A DNA stretch of 64,000 nucleotides from an uncultured Christensenellaceae bacterium (GCA_910587795.1 CAJUNH010000006.1:1-64000), one strand, 5' to 3'. Shown: positions 18,321 to 28,378, counted from the stretch's first letter. Program-made: numbers and translations. Notes: generated by a model from the letters alone, not told the origin.

Positions 18321-18594
18321 AACATACCTCCTAAAATTTGGTTAAGCCTGCAATCCGTTTACAAGCCTGTTTTGTAAAAGCAAAACTACTTTTACAAATA
18401 TATTGTACCATATTTTACAGCAGATTACAATAGCAAATTTTATACAAAATTTAACTATATTTTAAAAATTACAATTTTAAAATACGTTTAATTAAAGGTA
18501 TTTTATAAAACCGCTGTTTTTTAAGAATGTATGCCTGTACGAAAATGCGCCCCTAACGTTACCGTTCAGGGCGCGTTGTTTAATGCAGATTAAA
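18321..18594. other. Noncoding gap with a terminator
   Basis: About 270 bp between clpC and hpf, both leftward. It contains the hpf promoter region and, at 18545-18575, GCGCCCCT facing AGGGCGC, followed on the minus strand by ATTTT, which fits a clpC terminator. Nothing else seen. Confidence 0.6.
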
Positions 18595-21099
18595 TTATTT
18601 CGTAAAAGCAATTTTATTGTTTTTTACTACGGCATAAACCGTGTCGCCTTTATTAACTTCGCCCGTAAGCAAGCCTTCGGCAAGCACGTCTTCTACTTCG
18701 CGCTGAATAGCCCTCTTTAACGGACGGGCGCCGTACTGCTTGTCGTAACCGTCGCGGGCAAGCGTTTTTATAGCTTGTTCGGTAAACTTTAAGTTCAGCG
18801 TGCCTTCCAACCGCTTGTGCAAATTATAGCAAAGCAATTCGGTAATTTGTTCCGTCTCGGCTTGGCTGAGATAATCGAACACAACAATTTCGTCCAAACG
18901 GTTTAAAAATTCCGGACGGAAAAATTTTTTAAGAGACCTCTCTACGCTTTCACGCATATTTTCGTATCCGTCAGTATTGTTTGACCCAAACCCCAGTCCG
19001 CCGTTTACTTCGCTAACGCCTATATTGCTTGTTAAGATTATAACCGTATTGCGGAAGTCTATCGTTCTGCCGTGAGAGTTTGTCAGCCTGCCTTCGTCCA
19101 ATATTTGCAGCAGCAAATTAAACACGTCGGGATGAGCCTTTTCTATTTCGTCAAACAGCACTACGGAATAGGGTTTGCGCTGTACTTTTTCGGTAAGGTA
19201 TCCGCTTTCCTCGTATCCGACGTATCCCGGAGCGGTACCTATAAGCTTGGATACGGACTGTTTTTCCATATACTCCGACATATCGATGCGGATAACCTCG
19301 CTGTCGGTGCCGAACAAACACTCTGCAAGCGCTTTGGCAAGTTCCGTTTTGCCTACGCCCGTAGGTCCTACGAATATAAAGCTGCCAACGGGTTTATTCG
19401 GGTCTTTAAGCCCTGCGCGCTGACGGCGAACCGCCCGCGCCACCGCTTGCACCGCCTGCCTTTGCCCTATCACGCGAGATGCGATTTCCTCTTCCAAATG
19501 TACCAGTTTATCCCGTTCCCCGCGCGAAAGTTCCGCAACGGGTATACCCGTCATTTGCGATACAACCAACTGCACGTCGGCAGCTTTAAGTTTACAATGG
19601 TATTCTTCCAACTTTTGTTTGTGAATATTTTGTTCCCTTTCGTATTCGCTGCGCAGCACGTCGAGTTGATCCTGCAACAAATTAATTTGCTCCAAATCCT
19701 GCACCGGCGTTTGATCGATTTTGCGGATTTTTGATTTTATTTCGTTAGCCAGACAAACAAGTTTCGGCGGCACGGCATATGCGGAAATTTTAAGCTTACT
19801 GCACGCTTCGTCTATTATGTCAAAAGCTTTATCCGGCAAAAATCTGTCCGTAACATACCTTACGGATAAATTGACCGCCGCTTCCACCGCCTCGTCGGTA
19901 ATTTCCACACCGTGGTGTTTTTCGTACTTATTTTTAACGCCCTTTATTATACGTACTGCCAAATCGGGCGTCGGTTCGTCTACGTTAATGGACTGAAAAC
20001 GTCTTTCCAGCGCGGGATCTTTTTCGATATATTTACGGTATTCACGCGTGGTGGTTGCGCCGATAACGCGCAGTTCGCCGCGGGCAAGGGCAGGTTTAAG
20101 AATTTCCGCCGCGTTTAACGTTCCGTCGCCGGTACCGCCTGCTCCTACCAAATTGTGTATTTCGTCCACAAACAGGATAACGTCGCCCGCTTCCACGACT
20201 TTGCCTATCAGGTTTGTAAGACGTTCCTCAAAGTCGCCGCGGTAACGCGTTCCCGCTACCATTCCCGCCATATCCAATTCCACAAGCCGCTTGCCCTGCA
20301 ATTCGGCAGGTACGTGTCCCTGAGCAATGCAATCCGCCAGTCCTTCTACCACGGCGGTTTTGCCTACGCCCGCTTCGCCTACAAGTATAGGATTATTTTT
20401 AGAGCGGCGCGTTAAGGTTTGTATAACCCGTTCTATTTCCAATTCTCTGCCGATAACGGGGTCGAATCCGCCCATTGCCGCTTTTTCCGTAAGGTCCAGC
20501 CCAAACGGCAAAGTGCTTTGCTCCTGCTTTTCGCGGGAAAAACTATCCGAGGCGGAAGCCATTTGCAGCAGCTTATCGCCTGTCTGTAAATCGTAATTTG
20601 CAGGCGTATCCTCTGCGCTTTGCTTAATAGACGCAGACGAGGAAGGCGTATCGTCGTCGCGCTGTCTGCACCAAGCGACAAATCTGTCGCCGCCGTTTAC
20701 GTTGTGGACAATGTGGTTAAGCAATTTATTCGGATCGCTGCCGCGCTCCCCCAGCAAAAACAAAAGCTTATTGTAAGCATAGGTGTTTTTCATCGACAGC
20801 ATTGTTATAAGCACGTGTACGCAGTCCAAACAATCGTAGCCCATAACCTGCGCTATCGTGCTTGCTTTGTTGTTTAAAAAGACTATTTCCTGCGACTCTA
20901 TCAGCACGCCTCCGCGCCCTTTTGCTTTTGGTTCCAAATTTTGCTCGTTAAGACCAAACTCGGTCAAAAAATGTTTTGCGCCGTTGTCGACAACAGACAT
21001 TGCGTACAATACGTGCTGACACTCCAAGCGGGAAACATTTTTACTGCGAGCGAACATATAGGCGAACTCATAAACATTTTGTAGCGCTTCCGTTTGCAT
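18595..21099 (-). CDS. clpC: ClpC-type AAA+ unfoldase
   Basis: An 834-aa protein. An N-terminal Clp_N repeat region (residues ~1-145) precedes two AAA+ modules: D1 with GEAGVGKT and VDEIHNLVGAGG (~240-310), and D2 with GPTGVGKT and FDEIEKAHPDV (~575-650), separated by a UVR/M-domain-like coiled coil (~465-525). The C-terminal ClpB_D2-small domain ends the protein. It feeds substrates to ClpP. Length and order fit ClpC. The usual ctsR-mcsA-mcsB neighbours are absent. The N-domain is divergent, so a ClpE-like role cannot be ruled out. GGAAGG precedes the ATG. Confidence 0.88.
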   Translation of the reverse strand: MQTEALQNVYEFAYMFARSKNVSRLECQHVLYAMSVVDNGAKHFLTEFGLNEQNLEPKAKGRGGVLIESQEIVFLNNKASTIAQVMGYDCLDCVHVLITMLSMKNTYAYNKLLFLLGERGSDPNKLLNHIVHNVNGGDRFVAWCRQRDDDTPSSSASIKQSAEDTPANYDLQTGDKLLQMASASDSFSREKQEQSTLPFGLDLTEKAAMGGFDPVIGRELEIERVIQTLTRRSKNNPILVGEAGVGKTAVVEGLADCIAQGHVPAELQGKRLVELDMAGMVAGTRYRGDFEERLTNLIGKVVEAGDVILFVDEIHNLVGAGGTGDGTLNAAEILKPALARGELRVIGATTTREYRKYIEKDPALERRFQSINVDEPTPDLAVRIIKGVKNKYEKHHGVEITDEAVEAAVNLSVRYVTDRFLPDKAFDIIDEACSKLKISAYAVPPKLVCLANEIKSKIRKIDQTPVQDLEQINLLQDQLDVLRSEYEREQNIHKQKLEEYHCKLKAADVQLVVSQMTGIPVAELSRGERDKLVHLEEEIASRVIGQRQAVQAVARAVRRQRAGLKDPNKPVGSFIFVGPTGVGKTELAKALAECLFGTDSEVIRIDMSEYMEKQSVSKLIGTAPGYVGYEESGYLTEKVQRKPYSVVLFDEIEKAHPDVFNLLLQILDEGRLTNSHGRTIDFRNTVIILTSNIGVSEVNGGLGFGSNNTDGYENMRESVERSLKKFFRPEFLNRLDEIVVFDYLSQAETEQITELLCYNLHKRLEGTLNLKFTEQAIKTLARDGYDKQYGARPLKRAIQREVEDVLAEGLLTGEVNKGDTVYAVVKNNKIAFTK

Positions 21100-21304
21100 T
21101 AGATACCTTCCGTAACAGATAATAAATACAACTTATTTGCCTGCAAGATATATTAAAAACCGAATACAGGTTTATCTTACAAAGCTTTAATACCGTATGT
21201 TTATAATATTGTACCAAATAATGCAAACTTTTTCAACAAAAATGCTATAATTATACGCTGCTTTGTGTCTTTTTTTGTGATTTAGCTTACAAAAACTTTA
21301 CGCA

Positions 21305-23860
21305 TTATATTTTTGCACGGCGTACCGACGCCTTTCGCAGCGGTTTGTACCTGTTTACGGCGCGCCAGCCTTCGTGCACCAACGTAGGCAAAGTGGACAG
21401 CGCAAACGCAATCAAATACATATAGTACGGCATATTTGTTAAACCGAATATCTTTTGCAGCGGAGGTATAAACGCAACTAGCGCTACCAACGCCACCGAA
21501 GCGACAACGCTTACCGCCATAAAACGGGTGATACCTTCGCGGAAAATACCGCGGTTGTTGCGAATTTCCAACACGTACACAAGCTGCGATACGGACAAAA
21601 TCAAATACGCCATCGTGCATGCGGTTTGATAGTTAAAGGTATTGCCTATTGCGTAACCCGCAAGCGTTGCCGCCGCAAAAAATATTCCGCCGATTGCAAC
21701 GCGCCTGCCTCCTCCGCCGGAAAAGAAAGTTTCGTCTTTGCTCTTAGGCGGACGGCTCATAACGTCGCCGTCCTGCTTGTATATGCCAAGCGCCAGCCCT
21801 GGCAGTCCGTCGGTAACTAAATTTATCCACAGCAGCTGCATTGCCGAAAGCGGCGATACGTTCCATATAAGCAGCGCAAAAAATACCGAAAGCACTTCGC
21901 CTATATTGCACGTAAGCAAATAGGTTACGGATTTTTTTATATTTTGATACACGCTGCGACCGAGAGAAACCGCTTCTACGATGGTAGCAAAATTATCGTC
22001 GGTAAGGATGATATCCGCAGCGTCTTTGGCAACTTCCGTTCCGCTGCCCATTGCGCAGCCGATATCGGCTTTTTTAAGCGCGGGCGCATCGTTAACTCCG
22101 TCGCCCGTCATTGCCACAACCGCGCCGGTCTGCTGCCAGGCGGACACAATGCGCAATTTGTCGGCAGGCGTTACACGGGCGTAAACCGCTATTTTAGATA
22201 CGTTGTATACAAGTTCGTCGTCGGTATATCCCGCCAAAGTTTCTCCGTCGACGGCAAGGTCGCCGTCGTTCATAATGCCTACCTCGCGGGCAATTTCGCA
22301 CGCGGTATCCAAACTGTCGCCCGTTATCATAACGGGACGTATGCCCGCTTGCTTACACGTTTCCACAGCCTTTTTCGCTTCGGGACGGGGAGGGTCGGCA
22401 ATGGCAAACACACCCGCAATATTAAGCCTTTGCTCCAACGCCGCCGATCGTGGAAATGTGTGCTGAACCTCTACGACGGACAACGCCAAAACACGCAGCC
22501 CTTTACGTGTGTAAACACCGCATTGCTTAGCAAAATCGCGGTAATTTTGCGCGTGTTTCATCGCGTCCAAACTGCCCTTTGTAACGGAGTAATATCTGCC
22601 GTTTGCTTTAACGACAACAGTCATAAGTTTGCGTGAGGAATCAAAAGGAATTTCGTACAGTCTAACGGCGGAATCGTCCCGCTTTGCAACGGCGGCAACG
22701 GCGATTTCGCTAGGGTCGCCCAGCCAAGTTCCGTCGGCGTTTAATGCGGCGTCGCAGCACCAACAATACCGATCCAGCAAATAGTCTACGTCTCGTATTT
22801 TGTCCGCCGTAACGTATCTTACGCCGTCAAACACGCCTATTAACGTCATTTTGTTTTGAGTAAGCGTACCGGTTTTGTCGCTGCATATTACGCTTGCACT
22901 GCCCAACGCTTCCACTGCCGTAAGACGTTTTACAACTGCGTTTTTGCCTGCCATTTTTTCTATGCCTTTTGCCAGCACCACGGTTACTACCGCAGGCAAA
23001 CCTTCGGGTATGGCGGCTACGGCAAGAGACACCGACGTAAGCAAAACGTCCACAAAAACCGCCGTTAAAGTATCGCCGGAGGACATACGTTTTACGCCCT
23101 TTACAAAGCCGATTATAAGCACTGCCAAGCATACGGCAAGACACACTATGCCTATCACCTTAGAAAGCTGTTTAAGCTTTTGCTGTAACGGAGTAAGACT
23201 GTTTTGCGCGTCCGCAAGCATACCGGCGATTTTGCCGAGTTCCGTACGTTTACCCGTACTTGTTACCTCGGCAAAACAACGTCCTTTCGTCACAAGACTT
23301 CCGCTGAAAATCTTGTCTATATCCTTAGGCGCGCGCATGTGCAAAGCTTGTTTTTCGACGGGATTGCTTTCGCCTGTTAAAGCAGACTGATTTACAAAAA
23401 GCGACTCCGCCGTAATCAGTTTGCAGTCTGCGGTGACGACGTCGCCCGCTTCAAAACAGCAAATATCTCCTTCTACCAATTCGGCGCTGTCTATCACGCT
23501 TATTTCTCCGCCGCGGCACACTTTTGTTTTGGGAGAAGTAAGTTGTTTAAGCGCTTCGAGCGAACGTTCGGCGCGGTATTCCTGAACGGTGCCCAGTACG
23601 GCGTTGGCAATAACGATTACGATAATAATCAACGGTTCCAGCAAATCCGCCGTCTGTTTGGAATAAATTGCCATACCGAACGACAGCGCGGCGGCAACTA
23701 AAAGAATTATTATCATCAGGTCGGCAAACTGACTTAAAAATTTACGCAAAAAACCCGACTTCTGCTTGTCCTCGGTAACGTTGGGACCGTCGCGTTTTAA
23801 GCGCTCTTCCGCTTCGCTTTGAGCCAGCCCTTTTTTTAAAATTTCATCGCGTTGTATCAA
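21305..23860 (-). CDS. P-type cation-transporting ATPase, Ca2+ type
   Basis: An 851-aa protein with cation ATPase N-domain, the actuator loop LTGES (~150), membrane helix M4 with PEGLPA (ion-site Pro-Glu), the phosphorylation site CSDKTGTLT (~325), and MTGDGVNDAPALKKADIGCAMG (~600). The PEGLP motif and overall length fit PMCA/SERCA-like Ca2+ pumps (PacL/YloB group). It exports Ca2+ or possibly Mn2+. Translation probably begins at TTG (23860), 8 nt after GCGAGG; no ATG with a ribosome site lies nearby. Confidence 0.88.
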   Translation of the reverse strand: MIQRDEILKKGLAQSEAEERLKRDGPNVTEDKQKSGFLRKFLSQFADLMIIILLVAAALSFGMAIYSKQTADLLEPLIIIVIVIANAVLGTVQEYRAERSLEALKQLTSPKTKVCRGGEISVIDSAELVEGDICCFEAGDVVTADCKLITAESLFVNQSALTGESNPVEKQALHMRAPKDIDKIFSGSLVTKGRCFAEVTSTGKRTELGKIAGMLADAQNSLTPLQQKLKQLSKVIGIVCLAVCLAVLIIGFVKGVKRMSSGDTLTAVFVDVLLTSVSLAVAAIPEGLPAVVTVVLAKGIEKMAGKNAVVKRLTAVEALGSASVICSDKTGTLTQNKMTLIGVFDGVRYVTADKIRDVDYLLDRYCWCCDAALNADGTWLGDPSEIAVAAVAKRDDSAVRLYEIPFDSSRKLMTVVVKANGRYYSVTKGSLDAMKHAQNYRDFAKQCGVYTRKGLRVLALSVVEVQHTFPRSAALEQRLNIAGVFAIADPPRPEAKKAVETCKQAGIRPVMITGDSLDTACEIAREVGIMNDGDLAVDGETLAGYTDDELVYNVSKIAVYARVTPADKLRIVSAWQQTGAVVAMTGDGVNDAPALKKADIGCAMGSGTEVAKDAADIILTDDNFATIVEAVSLGRSVYQNIKKSVTYLLTCNIGEVLSVFFALLIWNVSPLSAMQLLWINLVTDGLPGLALGIYKQDGDVMSRPPKSKDETFFSGGGGRRVAIGGIFFAAATLAGYAIGNTFNYQTACTMAYLILSVSQLVYVLEIRNNRGIFREGITRFMAVSVVASVALVALVAFIPPLQKIFGLTNMPYYMYLIAFALSTLPTLVHEGWRAVNRYKPLRKASVRRAKI

Positions 23861-23989
23861 GTAGATTTCCTCGCATAATTATTTTGTAAATTATATGTAC
23901 AAGCCGAGGCAATTAGAATAATTTTGAATATTCGCCGTTTTAACAATACCGTGTACAAAACGGTTAAAAAGTGCAAACAAACAATAAAA

Positions 23990-24032
23990 ACGACGGCAAA
24001 ATTTATACTTATTTTTGCCGTTTCATCATTCG
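23990..24032. terminator. Hairpin in the divergent gap before the PHP gene
   Basis: ACGGCAAAA and TTTTGCCGT separated by about 14 nt, followed by TTCATC. It could be a terminator for upstream transcripts; the T run is short. The rest of 23861-24151 shows only promoter-like AT-rich DNA. Confidence 0.45.
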
Positions 24033-24151
24033 GCAGCTTTATTATGCTATCGCCATACTAAACGTACCGTACAACAGCTTGAAATTTAAAACGCCGCGTG
24101 GTATAATATTTAAAACGTTTTTTTAAACCAGATTAGTTAAAACGGAGATAT

Positions 24152-24940
24152 ATGTTAAAGGACTACGATAAATTAAATAAAGGATTCGTAACTGTTACAA
24201 GCAACTATCACACTCACAACTATTTGTGCGGACACGCTTTTGGAACCGTAAGCGACTACGTAAGTCAGGCGGTAAACCGCGGTTACAAGGTTATAGGAAT
24301 ATCCGACCACTTTGCTTCCCATAACGACGACAGTCCTTTATACATCACTTTCGATACGCTAAAAACAGAGTACTTTCCGCAGTTTGACGAAGCGGAAAAA
24401 CAATTCGGCAAAGCTATTAAAATTCTTAAAAGCGCAGAGGTAGCCTACTACGAAGGCGCGGACGACTACTACCGCGGTTTGCGTAACGAACTGGACTACT
24501 TGGTTATGGGTCAGCACGGCTACATGCTAAACGGCGTGCGCAAAAACACGTTTTGGGACGGCATAGACGAACAAAACGTAATTGCATATTGCCGTCACTG
24601 CGTAAAAGCAATAAAAACAGGCTTTTTTACGGTTTTTGCCCACCCCGATTTGATATTTTACAAACGCCACCCCGTAACGCCCGCTATCGCTGCGGAATTT
24701 GACAATATGATTAAAACCGCAGTCGGCTGCGGTATGATTACGGAACTTAACTCCAACGGTATACGCAACGCGCAATTTAAATACCCAACCGACTTGCTTG
24801 TCGACGCTTGCATAAAATACAATGCGCGCGTAGTGGTTTCGGCAGACTGCCATATCCCATCCGAGCTGGGCGACGGACACGTAACCGAGCTGTATGCTTA
24901 CGCCAAAGCCCGCGGACTTAACGTAATAGACGAAATTTAA
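24152..24940 (+). CDS. PHP-domain phosphatase (histidinol-phosphatase-like)
   Basis: A 262-aa protein with PHP metal motifs in order: NYHTHNYLCGHA (motif I), GISDH (II), KSAEVAYYEG (Glu of motif III region), VMGQHG, FAHPDL (~170) and SADCHIP (~230). This order fits HisK/HisJ-type histidinol phosphatases and related PHP hydrolases with a trinuclear metal site. No other his gene is nearby, so the physiological substrate is open. GGAGATAT precedes the ATG. Confidence 0.82.
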   Translation: MLKDYDKLNKGFVTVTSNYHTHNYLCGHAFGTVSDYVSQAVNRGYKVIGISDHFASHNDDSPLYITFDTLKTEYFPQFDEAEKQFGKAIKILKSAEVAYYEGADDYYRGLRNELDYLVMGQHGYMLNGVRKNTFWDGIDEQNVIAYCRHCVKAIKTGFFTVFAHPDLIFYKRHPVTPAIAAEFDNMIKTAVGCGMITELNSNGIRNAQFKYPTDLLVDACIKYNARVVVSADCHIPSELGDGHVTELYAYAKARGLNVIDEI

Positions 24941-24959
24941 AACCAAAAATATTCTGCAT

Positions 24960-25003
24960 TAAAAAAGGACAGCCGAATTATAATACGGCTGCCCTTTTAA
25001 TAT
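24960..25003. terminator. Bidirectional terminator between the PHP gene and manA
   Basis: AAAAAAGGACAGCCG, a short loop and CGGCTGCCCTTTT, between convergent genes. Confidence 0.85.
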
Positions 25004-25013
25004 CTAATATTTT

Positions 25014-25913
25014 TTATTCCACGCAGGAATACGTGTATTTACCGCTGCCTGTAACTTGCGCCTGTTCGCCCGCGGGGATAAACGCCGTTTGACCTTTTAA
25101 AAAGTTTACGCCGTTTATTTGTATGCTGCCGTCCACAACCGTTACCGAGCCGAAACTGCCGAAGTTTGTTATATTGCGGCTGCCGCAATATAGATAGCAG
25201 GAAAAATACTTACATTTGCCAAGCAGACTGCCTTGCGCGCTGTCTTTTACCTCGTATTTATTTAAATTTACTACTTGCTTAGCTTTATCTATATGCAAAG
25301 GGCGCGCGTTTCCCTGCGCGTCGCGGCGGTTATAGTCGTACACGCGGTAAGTAACGGAACTGTTTTGCTGTATCTCTAACAACGTAACGCCTGCGCCTAT
25401 TGCGTGGATTGTACCCGACGGTATAAAGTAAGTTTGCCCCGCCTTTACGGGCACGTCGTTAAGACAGTCCAAAACCGTGTTGTTTGCAATACGTTCGTCA
25501 AATTGACGAGGGGTCAATGTTTGCTTTAAACCGAGGTAAATTTTGGCGTCAGCCTCTGCCGATAATATATGCCACATCTCGGTTTTACCGTTTTGCCCTT
25601 CGTTGGCAAGAGCAAATTCATCGTTCGGGTGCACCTGCACGGACAAGTCTTGACGTGAGTCTATTAACTTAATAAGCATGGGAAAAGTGCTAAACCGCAA
25701 CGCGTTTGCACCCCACATATTGCGGAAGGCAACTTTGTCTATGGACATACCGTCGTACACTCCGCCGTCCACAATGCTTACGCCGTCGGGATGAAACGAT
25801 AACTCCCAACTTTCCGCAAGGGTACTTCCGCGCCAAGATTTTCCAAACTCCGTAATAAGCTTATCTCCGCCCCAAATATATTCCTTGTATGCCCCGCGCA
25901 GTTTTAATACCAT
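25014..25913 (-). CDS. manA: Mannose-6-phosphate isomerase, class I
   Basis: A 299-aa cupin enzyme. The start YKEYIWGGDKL is the type I PMI signature. QVHPNDEFA and GKTEMWHIL carry the zinc ligands (His, Glu), and IPSGTIHAIGAGVTLLEIQQNSSVTYRVYDYNR is the catalytic cupin stretch. It interconverts fructose-6-P and mannose-6-P for glycan synthesis. The length fits the short Firmicutes form (~300-320). The start at 25913 is chosen by CGAGG upstream; an upstream extension lacks homology. Confidence 0.92.
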   Translation of the reverse strand: MVLKLRGAYKEYIWGGDKLITEFGKSWRGSTLAESWELSFHPDGVSIVDGGVYDGMSIDKVAFRNMWGANALRFSTFPMLIKLIDSRQDLSVQVHPNDEFALANEGQNGKTEMWHILSAEADAKIYLGLKQTLTPRQFDERIANNTVLDCLNDVPVKAGQTYFIPSGTIHAIGAGVTLLEIQQNSSVTYRVYDYNRRDAQGNARPLHIDKAKQVVNLNKYEVKDSAQGSLLGKCKYFSCYLYCGSRNITNFGSFGSVTVVDGSIQINGVNFLKGQTAFIPAGEQAQVTGSGKYTYSCVE

Positions 25914-26009
25914 GATACCTCGCTTTTTAAAACCACTTAATTTTAATATATCGCTATTATACCAAAACAGACTGCAAAATGCAAGTTTAGCAAATTTGCA
26001 GCCAAACAA

Positions 26010-26225
26010 TTTTTATTTGTACGCAAAATAGACTTTACAAATATTTTTAAGTACGCAAAAAGTTGACCGACAAATTTATAACTGCCGAAATTAAACGAAA
26101 CCGCAATATATAATAACCGCAAACAACTTAGATTTTAGAGAAGTGTTTGATAAAAATTTTACTTTCGTCCCAGAAGGACGGTAATATACTTAAAATTAAA
26201 ACGGAATTTTTTACATTATCTTAAA
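26010..26225. other. AT-rich noncoding DNA upstream of manA
   Basis: No ORF with a ribosome site. With the decayed stretch to its right this ~500-bp gap marks the boundary to the mobile region. Confidence 0.4.
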
Positions 26226-26460
26226 TTAATTCACGTCGATTTCATCTTTATACAGCTTAAGCTCTTTCATTAAAAATTGTTCTGCCGCAGCAATTTTAAT
26301 GTATTTTCCGGCAACGCCAACAAAACTATTTGTATACGCCGTTCCTTTGCCGTTCGTTTTCAGCGCCGTTTATCAAAACCACATCGTTTTTCCACGATTT
26401 TATTGTGCCTGCGGCAAAAGCCGTTATTTTCTTTCGGCAATTTGTTTATACATAATCACT
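26226..26460 (-). pseudogene. Degraded C-terminal gene remnant
   Basis: Reading leftward, an open stretch ends in a lysine- and leucine-rich C-terminus (FLMKELKLYKDEIDVN, stop at 26226-26228), preceded in frame by NGKGTAYTNSFVGVAGKYIK. Further upstream the reading continues only by shifting frame near 26370 (GTGGAAAAACGATGTGG) and then meets stops. No start codon with a ribosome site precedes it. The composition looks coding, so it is probably a decayed gene; the family is not recognised. Confidence 0.45.
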
Positions 26461-26515
26461 GAATTATGCAGTCTGTCAACGAAATCAATGCAATTCGACC
26501 GCCAGTAACCTTATC

Positions 26516-26980
26516 TTACTTAACTATGCGAACAAAAGTAAACACTTTTTCTTCTGTCAATGTATAATTCATTTTGCGGAACTGTAATAAAGGGATGAGT
26601 TTATCGGCAATTACATAATTGTCCAATTTGTTAGAACTTATTACGGCTAAACAACCCTCTCTTTTTAACACTCTAATACATTCGTCTACTGCCCGTTCTA
26701 AGACATAGTCTAAATGTCCTACAGCGTTATACATAATGACGGTATCGAACGATTCATCGGCGTACGTCATTTCTACAACGTCCATCTTGCAAAACGTCGC
26801 ATTTTTTAAGCGTGTAAATTCCGGCAACAACCTCTTTTCGTCTATGTCTATACACTCTATATAAGCAGCCGACTCGCACGCGTTAATAGAAAATTCCGCG
26901 CATCCGCACGCCGCTTCTAAAACGTATTTACCTTGCAGTTCGTCTTGTAATTTTTTTATAGCAAACTCCACTCTTTTCAT
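26516..26980 (-). CDS. Class I SAM-dependent methyltransferase
   Basis: A 154-aa protein. Motif I is VLEAACGCAEFSI (residues ~19-31; the usual D/E-x-G-x-G has become E-A-A-C-G-C-A), acidic motif II is IECIDIDEK (~41-49), and motif IV is FDTVIMYNAVGHLDY (~78-92). It is short for the family and lacks a clear substrate domain. The substrate is unknown. It lies between a decayed gene and the left end of the integrated element, so it could be a leftover of an earlier insertion. Confidence 0.65.
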   Translation of the reverse strand: MKRVEFAIKKLQDELQGKYVLEAACGCAEFSINACESAAYIECIDIDEKRLLPEFTRLKNATFCKMDVVEMTYADESFDTVIMYNAVGHLDYVLERAVDECIRVLKREGCLAVISSNKLDNYVIADKLIPLLQFRKMNYTLTEEKVFTFVRIVK

Positions 26981-27038
26981 AGCAAATCCTTATCTAAAAA
27001 TAATTCTCCTAAGAAGTATAGTAAAATAACACTGATTT

Positions 27039-27211
27039 TTTACACCACTTCGTACCTGAAACGGTACCTGCGTGTTATATTAACGTTATTTTAAAATAAC
27101 TGTTAAATTGTACAAGAAAAAGAAAAACCCGCTAGAAACCATATTTGGACCTCTAACGGGCTTTTTGGTAGAGACAGTAGGACTCGAACCTACGACCTCT
27201 CGCATGTGAAG
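27039..27211. repeat. attL: 173-bp direct repeat with the 3' half of tRNA-Val
   Basis: It matches 39469-39641 at 171 of 173 positions, offset 12,430 bp. The right part (27166-27211) is the tRNA-Val 3' half from CCA to the anticodon region; the middle is the tRNA terminator (27123-27160). The left ~80 bp include TACACCACTTCGTACC, which recurs as TACACCACTTCGCACC at 27259 and as TACACCATTTCGTACC at 39471, possible integrase arm sites. The repeat extends 127 bp beyond the tRNA 3' end, more than a normal att core. Confidence 0.9.
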
Positions 27212-27283
27212 ACTGCTCAAACACGCTTTTAGGCTGTTAATTTTATTTAGAAGCAGTTTACACCACTTCGCACCACTCGTCAA

Positions 27284-28378
27284 TCAATTCGGCTTTTTGT
27301 ATAAAAAAATGCCTAAATCTATTTGCTCTTGTACCCACTCATTTTGCTTAAAATATTGTTTTGTCGCTATTGTTCGGTTAGCAGCCTTTAAACGGTTTAA
27401 AGCTTCACCGCTTACTAACGTTTCCGGCATTGACGTTTTGTAGTCCTCCATTATCGGCTCATCTATGCTTGCCCATATTTCCTTATACATTTTGTTGGGC
27501 GTTCCTTGCGTACAGCCGCATTTTTGACATATAAAGTCGTCAACTTCCTTATTAGATTTAGTAGACAAATCATTTTCTACCGCCTGCCGTACGTAAGACA
27601 ACGCGCCCCAAACCGCATATTGTCGTTTACCTTTGAGCGCCGAATACATTTCGCCGACGCGCTCCGGCGTTTCTTTTTCCCAATCGAATTTTGTTATATA
27701 CTTACATACTTCTTTAACGGACTTTATTAATCGCAAATTGTACTCTTCGTCCGGTTCGTTCGGCTGTCGCTTGAACGCCATTATTTCTAGGTTTTTCGCA
27801 TAGCCGCCGTTTTCAGCCACACAACGCGGCCAAACGTAATGTAAGAAAGCCGTATCTTTACTGAATTTTTCTTTAAGGACCAACGCGTGAATATGCGGAT
27901 GCCATTGACCGCTGTTTTTGCCCGTTTTAATCTCAATCGAGCGGAATCCGCCCGGAAACTTAGACAAGAACGCTTTGCGGAACTTTTTGCCTGTCATTTG
28001 CCGCCAAGCCCCCTCTAATTGATTTAAACCGTCTTTTAATAGATCCGTATCTTTTATAGTAAGATTGAGAAAAACAACGTAGTTGCCTTGTTCTAGCCAT
28101 TGTTTAAGCCAGCTATACAAATGCGCCGTCCAAAGCGCGCTTTTTACTCTTTGACACAATACGCAAAATTTACTCTTACAGCGTACAAACGATTTAAAAT
28201 GGTTTGTCCCGCAATCATTACAACGGACCGTATTTATTGCATCGCCGCAATCCGCAATTTTGTAAGCTTCTCGCAGCAATTCCACTTGATTAAAACAAAC
28301 GTCTGCCGCCCTTTTAAAAGCCGGTATAACCAATTCGCTATTAGCTTTATGCAATTTTCTAAACGAATTATACCGCAC
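27284..28378 (-). CDS. Rolling-circle replication initiator Rep (HUH, phage-type)
   Basis: A 364-aa protein. A Cys pattern CNDCG...RCKSKFCVLC (residues ~53-75) is followed by the three rolling-circle motifs: FLNLTIKD (103-110), HPHIH (160-164, the HUH metal site) and CKYITKF (225-231, with Tyr227 as the likely nicking residue, KYxxK form of Rep_1). Near the C-terminus CQKCG is a second zinc pair. It nicks the double-strand origin and joins ends during element replication. The start is GTG at 28378 with AAGGAG upstream. It is the last gene of the leftward element operon, next to attL. Confidence 0.88.
   Translation of the reverse strand: MRYNSFRKLHKANSELVIPAFKRAADVCFNQVELLREAYKIADCGDAINTVRCNDCGTNHFKSFVRCKSKFCVLCQRVKSALWTAHLYSWLKQWLEQGNYVVFLNLTIKDTDLLKDGLNQLEGAWRQMTGKKFRKAFLSKFPGGFRSIEIKTGKNSGQWHPHIHALVLKEKFSKDTAFLHYVWPRCVAENGGYAKNLEIMAFKRQPNEPDEEYNLRLIKSVKEVCKYITKFDWEKETPERVGEMYSALKGKRQYAVWGALSYVRQAVENDLSTKSNKEVDDFICQKCGCTQGTPNKMYKEIWASIDEPIMEDYKTSMPETLVSGEALNRLKAANRTIATKQYFKQNEWVQEQIDLGIFLYKKPN

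Noticed and set aside
23861..24000. Mn2+ (yybP-ykoY) riboswitch upstream of the P-type ATPase
   Set aside because: The leader before the TTG start is short and lacks the expected GGGGAGUA-type loops.
27086..27283. Short open frame spanning attL
   Set aside because: It reads through the tRNA fragment and terminator and has no ribosome site.
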